Shown here one piece after another: positions 5,901 to 9,810 of a stretch of 9,810 bases of DNA. The position numbers were made by a program, and so were the translations under genes. Under the pieces are notes generated by a model. The model was given only the letters and a program-made list of their open reading frames with translations. It did no database searches and was not told where the DNA came from. How positions within the stretch are numbered: the first letter of the stretch is position 1; every line of letters begins with the position of its first letter. The DNA is from Planctomycetota bacterium (lineage in GTDB: Bacteria; Planctomycetota; PUPC01; DSUN01). The stretch is from contig VGYW01000319.1 of the NCBI GenBank assembly GCA_016872875.1, positions 1-9,810 on the forward strand. The letters are read 5' to 3'.

Positions 5901-7779
5901 CCTCCTCTTCGGCGTCTATTCGGACGGCCACTACTGGCGGGAGTTCTTCGCCGGGCAGTTCAACCAGCGGCGGGTGCTCGCCCTCGACGCGAAGACGGGC
6001 GCGGAGCTCTGGACGCAGAAGATCGGCTACCGCGTGCGCCCGCTCGTCATCGGCGACACGCTTCACGCGGAGCCGTGGACCTACGGCCTGCGGACGGGCG
6101 TGCAGAAGAAGCGAGTTAACCCGCTCACGGGCGCGGAGGAGCCGTGGCAGTGGGGCCGCCCCGGCCACCACTGCGGCACCCCCGCCGCGAGCGAGCACAC
6201 GCTCTTCTTCCGCTCGAACACCCTCGGCTGGTACGACCTCGTGGGCGACTACGGCACGCAGCACTTCGGCGCCCAGCGCCCCGGCTGCTGGATCAACTTC
6301 ATCCCCGCCTGCGGCCTGATGATCTTCCCCGAGGCCAGCTCGGGCTGCATGTGCCCCTATCCAAACACCTGCACGGTCGTCTTCCAGCACAGGGAGGGGC
6401 AGCGGGTGTCGGGCTTCTACAGCGCGGCCGGCCCAATCGCCCCGGCGAAGCGCCTGGCAATCAACCTCGGCGGAAGCGGCGACCGCAAGGACCCCTCCGG
6501 CGCCCTCTGGCTCGGCTACCCGAGGCCGGCCGGCTCGCTCGTCCTTCGCCTCAGCGTGGGCGTGAACATGCTGCCCGGCGGCGAGTACTTCGACCGCGAC
6601 CCCGCGCTCGTGCAGGTGGAGGGCACGGACAAGCCCTGGCTCTTCCTCACCGGCGTGCGCGGCCTGGGCTCCTGCACCCTGCCTGTGACCGATGCCGGCG
6701 ACGGCGCGGGACGCTACACCGTCCGCCTCGCCTTCGCCGACATCGAGCAGGGCGAGCCAGGCACCCGCGTCTTCGACATCAAGCTCCAGGGCCAACTGGC
6801 CGAGAAGGGCTTCGACGTCGTGAAGGAGGCGGGCGGACGCAACAAGGCCGTCGTCCGCGAGTTCAAGGGCATCGAGGCCAAGGACAAGCTCAGGATTGAC
6901 CTCGTGCCCGCGGTCTCGAAGCCGACGAAGGAGCAGTTGCCCATCCTCCAGGGCGTCGAGGTCGTCCGCGAGGAGGTGCTGAGCGTCGGGCTGCTCGCCC
7001 CCACGCTCCTCCTCAGCGACGCCGCGACGGAGCAGGAGCGCGAGGTCCGCATCGCCAACCACAAGAGCGCCCCGTTCGCCGGCACGCTCCGCGCCGAGGC
7101 GCCCGACGGCTTCAGCGTCACCCTGGCTGACACGCCTCTGAAGCTCGCCCCCGGCGAGATTGTCAAGACCACCCTCAAGGCCGCCGTGGACAAGCCGGGC
7201 AAGCGCGCGAAACACCCCTTCACCCTCAAGCTCCTCCGCGAGAACGGCGACATCGAGTGCCAGGAGCAGGGGACGATTGACTACCTGGGCGCGATGGGGC
7301 GCATCGTCCTCAAGGCCGCCGAGGACACCTACGTGGACAAGGGCTTCCCCATCGGCACGTTCGGCTCCGCCAAGTCCATGCTTGTGGACGGCGGCGACGC
7401 CCTGATGGGCGACCAGAGCCACCAGGTCGCCTTCCTCAAGTTCCGCATCCAGGTGCCGGGGAACCCGGCGGCGGTCGTCCTGCGCCTCTACAACGCGGGG
7501 AACCCCGGGGGCGACGGCGGCAATGTCTGCCAGGTCTCCGACCCGTGGAGCGAGAAGGAGCTCGCCTACGAGAAGCTCCCCAGGCTCGGCCGCCCCATCG
7601 CTCGGATTGGCCCAGTGGCCTCCGAGCAGGCCGTCGAGGTCCCCCTCAAGCTCTCGCTCAAGGGCCTCAAGGAGCTCAGCCTGGCCATTGACCCGGTGAA
7701 CCTGGACGGAGTTGACTTCTTCACCCGCGAGGGCGGCAAGCCGGCGGAACTTGTCGTGGACTACGAGAAGGAGCCGTGA
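2908..7779 (+). CDS. Exported multidomain PQQ-like beta-propeller protein with methyltransferase-like, malectin-like and DNRLRE-type domains
   Basis: A 1623-residue protein starting at TTG. Residues 1-20 are a signal peptide. WPTYRGDNARSG (23-34) opens a first PQQ-like propeller that runs to about 520, with blades such as VYCLDAATGRERW (105-117). It is interrupted by a charged coiled coil at about 340-447. Residues 545-720 are a Rossmann methyltransferase-like domain with a worn motif I (LLLGNDTG, 571-578). A second propeller follows at 722-1162, containing the hallmark AYDAYNGLKLWE (786-797), a charged helical insert (918-952) and a cysteine cluster (C1089, C1127, C1147, C1149). Then come a malectin-like domain (about 1181-1355), an Ig-like domain (1357-1458) and a DNRLRE-type domain (1464-1618). 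The last three suggest carbohydrate or cell-surface binding. No CxxCH heme site is visible, and these blades do not prove PQQ binding. Location is probably periplasm or outer surface. It begins 33 bases after the glycosidase gene, so an operon is likely. The enzymatic role is unknown. Confidence 0.85.
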   Translation: MKTVRRWVWVGLVAASAARGADWPTYRGDNARSGVTREKLALPLSPAWVFQPRHAPEPAWGDPNPRKVGGFYGSIEGRRNHHDDVFHVAVAGGALFFGSSSDNKVYCLDAATGRERWSFFTGGPVRLAPTVAEGKVYFGSDDGWVYCLQAADGSEVWKLRAAPSDRKVLGSGKMVSLWPVRTGVLVDEGVAYFGAGIFPAEGVYLYAVNAEDGKAIWCNDRGGADPQSRISPQGYLLASKTTLFVPLGRVSPAAFDRATGKLLGQPTFGHEIGGTYAQLVDDMVVTGTEMLLAYDQKTPGKRLAWFRGRQVAFARDAAYMANDAELVALDRATYPKISLAVQGIMNQRERMAEPLSLARGNLRKLETAVKEDDETLKVLDKEIAELAAKGEAAAADLARLQGHREEADAALTKDTKALDGAKKHLARMEDQAKALAEKLKKAEAEVSTAVLWRAQAECPEALVLADGAVFAGGKGKVVGIDTATGKEGWSAQVEGTAKGLAVADGSLFVSTDTGAIYCFGRPPKGRTTNEPEVVKQPIEAAPFPKDGLTPAYEAAAERIVSATGVTKGFCLLLGNDTGRLAAELARRTELRIVAVCGSGEANAAAARKALDATGLYGSRVTIEHVKPPLVPYSDYFANLVVSEGAFTKGMLPFDAKDVLRTLRPLGGKLFIGAPAEAKDKLKPPSEEALRSWADSAPLEGAKVTAEGGLWLAFTRGPLAGAGSWTHEYAEPGNTTCGDDQLVRCPLGVLWFGEPGPGKMQERHVRVAAPLAVNGRFFAQGVGTLMAYDAYNGLKLWEKAVPGIDRIVVSAEASNMAANADSIFVAVGDKCFRFDAATGEVKTTYALPPTEAKDPKKRSWGYLAVVGDTVFGSRSAVARSAEALFALDVPSGALRWSHKGVSIPHSSISIGDGQVMFVDNPSAEQRKEVLKEKLAEFEKLTGADRLKAEKELKAASVRLIVVLDAATGKPVWEKALDMTGCGGGAYYSALGSIYAKGVLLLFGVYSDGHYWREFFAGQFNQRRVLALDAKTGAELWTQKIGYRVRPLVIGDTLHAEPWTYGLRTGVQKKRVNPLTGAEEPWQWGRPGHHCGTPAASEHTLFFRSNTLGWYDLVGDYGTQHFGAQRPGCWINFIPACGLMIFPEASSGCMCPYPNTCTVVFQHREGQRVSGFYSAAGPIAPAKRLAINLGGSGDRKDPSGALWLGYPRPAGSLVLRLSVGVNMLPGGEYFDRDPALVQVEGTDKPWLFLTGVRGLGSCTLPVTDAGDGAGRYTVRLAFADIEQGEPGTRVFDIKLQGQLAEKGFDVVKEAGGRNKAVVREFKGIEAKDKLRIDLVPAVSKPTKEQLPILQGVEVVREEVLSVGLLAPTLLLSDAATEQEREVRIANHKSAPFAGTLRAEAPDGFSVTLADTPLKLAPGEIVKTTLKAAVDKPGKRAKHPFTLKLLRENGDIECQEQGTIDYLGAMGRIVLKAAEDTYVDKGFPIGTFGSAKSMLVDGGDALMGDQSHQVAFLKFRIQVPGNPAAVVLRLYNAGNPGGDGGNVCQVSDPWSEKELAYEKLPRLGRPIARIGPVASEQAVEVPLKLSLKGLKELSLAIDPVNLDGVDFFTREGGKPAELVVDYEKEP
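7768..7773 (+). promoter_or_regulatory. Ribosome binding site for the third gene, inside the second
   Basis: AAGGAG lies 5 bases before the ATG at 7779, within the last codons of the 1623-residue protein. The stop TGA (7777-7779) and the ATG (7779-7781) overlap as TGATG, the classic arrangement for translational coupling. Confidence 0.75.
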
Positions 7780-9810
7780 TGGCCGCGCGCGTCCTCTCCC
7801 CTTTGCGCTTCTTCAATCGTCCTCGTCCTCGTCCCTCGTCCTCGATTCTTCTCCTCGCGCTGGCCTGGCTTGCCGCCTTGCCGGCCCTGGGCGGCGAGGC
7901 GGATGTCAAGGGCCTGGCTGAGGAGATCGTCCGTTCGGCGGGCGTGTCGGGCGGGCTGTGCGTCCACCTCGGCTGCGGCGAGGGCACGCTCACGGCGGAG
8001 CTTGCGGCGGGCGGACGCTTCATCGTTCACGGGATTGACCCCGACGCCAAGGCCGTCAAGAAGGCACAAGAGCTCCTCCACTCTCGCGGCATCTACGGGC
8101 TGGCCTGGGCGGAGGAGCGGCCGCTCAGCCCACTGCCCTACGCCGAGAACCTGGTGAACCTCATCGTGATGGACGCGATGCCGGAGGGCGACGGGCCGCC
8201 GCTCAAGGAGATTCTCCGCGTCCTCGCCCCCAACGGCGTGGCCTACGTGGGCCAGAGCGAGCAGGCCGCGCGCCACGGGGTCCGCGTCCCACGGAACGCC
8301 TTCCGGCGGCTCCTCGCGGCATCGGGGCTTGAGGGCGTCGAGGTCGTCGAGCGCCAGGGCCTCTGGGCGCGGATTCAGAAGCCGTGGCCCGACGCGATGG
8401 GCGAGTGGCCCATGCCGCGCCACGGCCCGGACGGCAACGCCGCGTCGCGGGACTCCCTGGTCGGCCCGCCCCGCCGCGTCAGATGGCTCGCCGGCCCCTG
8501 GCACGAGGCGAGCAACATGGTGACCGCCGGCGGGCGACTCTACCACGCCGGCCTGATCGCCCGCGACGCCTTCAACGGCCTGCGCCTCTGGGACCAGTCG
8601 CTCTCCCCCGCGCCGTTCCGGTTCGGCTTCCCGGCCTCGGGGCCGGCGGGCAGCGTCGTCCCCGTCGTCGCCCACGACCGCCTCTTCGCCTTCACGGACA
8701 AGCAGGTCGTCGCCCTCGACCCAGCCTCGGGCAGGACCCTCATGGCCTACCCCGAGGCGGGCCACCCGAGCGAGCTCATCCACGACCGCGGCATCCTCTA
8801 CGCCGTGGCGAAGACCTGGCTCCGCGCGCTCGATGCCACCGACGGCAAGCTCCTCTGGACCACCAAGGGCAGGGAGATTGACGGCCTGGTGACTGGCGAC
8901 GGCGGGGTCTTCTTCCTGGAGGGCGACGTGAAGTCGGGGGAGAAGCGCTCGCTCGTCTGCCTTGACCGCGGCAGCGGCCGCGAGCGCTGGCGGAAGGACG
9001 CCTACCCCTGGCTCCCGCGCGCCCGCCGACTCTCCCACGGCAACGACGTCCTCATCTGCGAGGTCTCTACATTCAAGGACGACCGCCCCGGCAACGCCAT
9101 CGAGGTCCTCTCGCCCCGCGACGGCTCGCTCCTCTGGGAGCGCGTGTACGAGCCGGGGATGAGCCACTTCCTTCAGGCCCGCGCCATCCATGCCGCGGGC
9201 CTCGTCTGGGTGCTCAAGAACAAGCTGGAGGGCCTGGCCCCCAAGACGGCTGCGGTGGCCTCCGCGCTGCTCAAGGACAAGTGGGAGGGCCTCGACCCCA
9301 AGACCGGCTCGGTGGTGAAGACCTGCGAGACGACTGGCGGCCACTGCTTCCCGCCCGTCGGCACCCCGCGGTTCCTCATCTCCAGCGAGATGAGCTTCGC
9401 CGACCTCGCGACCGGCAAGCTCGACGCCAACCGCATAACGAAGGGGAACTGTAGCCGCGAGGCCGGCTTCATGCCCGCCAACGGCCTGCTCTACGTCGGC
9501 CCCAAGCACTGCGCCTGTTGGCCTATGCTCCGCGGCTACGCCGCACTCGCCCCCGCCGCGAGCCACGAGCCGCGAGCCACGAGCGGCGAGCGTGACGAGG
9601 TGTTCCTGGAGCGCAGCCCGGCTTCCTCTGAAATCGGCAATCGGAGATCGGAAATCGGAAATGCGGACGAGTGGCCCAGCTACCGCGCAGACTGCTGGCG
9701 CAGCGCGAGCACCGCGACTGGCGTGCCACCAGAGCTTGACGTGCTCTGGACCGCGAAGCTCGGCGCCTGGCCCCAAGGCCCGCTGACGCAGGACTGGAAG
9801 GACAACCTCC
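7779..9810 (+). CDS. Exported methyltransferase-like / PQQ-like beta-propeller protein, 3' end beyond the window
   Basis: The frame is open from ATG 7779 to the window edge, giving 677 residues so far. Residues 1-38 form a signal peptide: an arginine-rich start, a hydrophobic core at 23-35, and probable cleavage after ALG. Residues about 45-200 are a class I methyltransferase domain with a good motif I (HLGCGEG, 63-69), an acidic residue after strand 2 (GIDPD, 85-89), and a late strand LRVLAPNGVAYVG (146-158). A propeller follows at 210-592, with DAFNGLRLWD (263-272) and blades such as LRALDATDGKLLW (348-360). It ends in the cysteine set C523, C558, C578, C580. A repeat-encoded linker spans 593-630. 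WPSYRADCWRSAS (632-644) then starts a second propeller. The methyltransferase and propeller are clearly paralogous to residues 545-1162 of the preceding protein. Stop-start overlap implies co-expression. Its reaction and substrate are unknown, and exported methyltransferase activity is doubtful because SAM is cytoplasmic. Confidence 0.85.
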   Translation, partial: MAARVLSPLRFFNRPRPRPSSSILLLALAWLAALPALGGEADVKGLAEEIVRSAGVSGGLCVHLGCGEGTLTAELAAGGRFIVHGIDPDAKAVKKAQELLHSRGIYGLAWAEERPLSPLPYAENLVNLIVMDAMPEGDGPPLKEILRVLAPNGVAYVGQSEQAARHGVRVPRNAFRRLLAASGLEGVEVVERQGLWARIQKPWPDAMGEWPMPRHGPDGNAASRDSLVGPPRRVRWLAGPWHEASNMVTAGGRLYHAGLIARDAFNGLRLWDQSLSPAPFRFGFPASGPAGSVVPVVAHDRLFAFTDKQVVALDPASGRTLMAYPEAGHPSELIHDRGILYAVAKTWLRALDATDGKLLWTTKGREIDGLVTGDGGVFFLEGDVKSGEKRSLVCLDRGSGRERWRKDAYPWLPRARRLSHGNDVLICEVSTFKDDRPGNAIEVLSPRDGSLLWERVYEPGMSHFLQARAIHAAGLVWVLKNKLEGLAPKTAAVASALLKDKWEGLDPKTGSVVKTCETTGGHCFPPVGTPRFLISSEMSFADLATGKLDANRITKGNCSREAGFMPANGLLYVGPKHCACWPMLRGYAALAPAASHEPRATSGERDEVFLERSPASSEIGNRRSEIGNADEWPSYRADCWRSASTATGVPPELDVLWTAKLGAWPQGPLTQDWKDNL
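7817..7847 (+). repeat. TCGTCC hexamer/heptamer repeat in the signal-peptide region
   Basis: The units TCGTCC, TCGTCC, TCGTCCC, TCGTCC and TCGATT run in tandem. They encode the arginine/proline/serine-rich start of the signal peptide (NRPRPRPSSS). The tract begins just after AA and ends in CGATT, so its edges (AATCG and CGATT) are themselves inverted. Its length may vary between strains, and a change not divisible by three would disrupt the gene. Confidence 0.6.
9560..9594 (+). repeat. Degenerate heptamer tandem repeat, GAGCCAC family, inside a coding sequence
   Basis: Five 7-base units can be read: GAGCCAC, GAGCCGC, GAGCCAC, GAGCGGC, GAGCGTG. They sit in frame in the third gene and encode part of the linker after the first propeller (about residues 595-605). 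Seven is not a multiple of three, so successive units are read in different frames, which yields a linker with no regular amino-acid repeat. Confidence 0.75.
9631..9666 (-). repeat. Degenerate heptamer tandem repeat, AAATCGG family, inside a coding sequence
   Basis: The + strand units are AAATCGG, CAATCGG, AGATCGG, AAATCGG and a final AAATGCGG. Read on the - strand the unit is CCGATTT, matching the GATTCCA-type repeat found between the first two genes. It encodes the end of the linker (about residues 618-630), directly before the WPSYRAD start of the second propeller. Confidence 0.75.

Noticed and set aside
3205..7422. Very long open frame (1405 codons) on the - strand, opposite the second gene
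   Set aside because: It mirrors the codon pattern of the + strand gene in GC-rich DNA. Its product is a monotonous Leu/Ala/Arg/Glu/His-rich chain with no domain, while the + strand protein has clear propeller and other domains.
2908..7779. A true PQQ- and heme-dependent dehydrogenase
   Set aside because: No CxxCH heme motif is present, and the blades match the general PQQ-like repeat shared by many structural propellers. Cofactor binding cannot be claimed.
7761..9776. Open frame of 671 codons on the - strand, opposite the third gene
   Set aside because: Same cause: it is the complement of a GC-rich gene. It has no recognisable domain, whereas the + frame shows a signal peptide, methyltransferase motifs and propeller blades.

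Overview
The window is G+C-rich (about two thirds or more by eye) bacterial DNA. It carries three large co-directional genes on the + strand, preceded by about 850 bases of non-coding, hairpin-rich sequence. Very large exported proteins built from PQQ-like beta-propeller blades, methyltransferase-like folds, malectin-like and DNRLRE-type domains suggest a Planctomycetota or related PVC-group bacterium, probably from an uncultured lineage. This placement is inferred from protein style only; no marker gene is present.

Layout. (1) Bases 1-852: I find no convincing gene. The stretch holds several GC-rich inverted repeats, including a perfect 38-bp palindrome at 698-735, a two-stage hairpin at 300-333, and a run of G-tracts at 463-493. 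(2) 853-2874: a secreted clan GH-A glycoside hydrolase, closest in look to GH30, with a visible acid/base and nucleophile glutamate pair. (3) 2834-2907: a short gene junction made of a 10-bp inverted repeat and a degenerate heptamer repeat that runs through the stop codon up to the next gene's ribosome binding site. (4) 2908-7779: a 1623-residue exported multidomain protein with the order propeller, methyltransferase-like domain, second propeller, malectin-like domain, Ig-like domain, DNRLRE-type domain. (5) 7779-9810 and beyond: a second exported protein whose start overlaps the previous stop (TGATG). Its order is methyltransferase domain, propeller, linker, start of a second propeller. It is still open at the window edge.

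Same strand, a 33-base gap and then a stop/start overlap suggest the three genes form one transcription unit. A reasonable but unproven reading is a cell-surface or periplasmic carbohydrate-related locus: one glycosidase plus two paralogous exported propeller proteins, one of which carries carbohydrate-binding-type modules.

The most interesting points are these. Two adjacent paralogs combine the same two modules in opposite order. Both carry a methyltransferase-like fold behind a signal peptide, where S-adenosylmethionine is not expected. They share a conserved cysteine pattern with exact C-x19-C-x-C spacing. The junction between the two modules in the third gene is encoded by the same kind of heptamer repeats that lie between genes 1 and 2, as if a former intergenic spacer had become coding.
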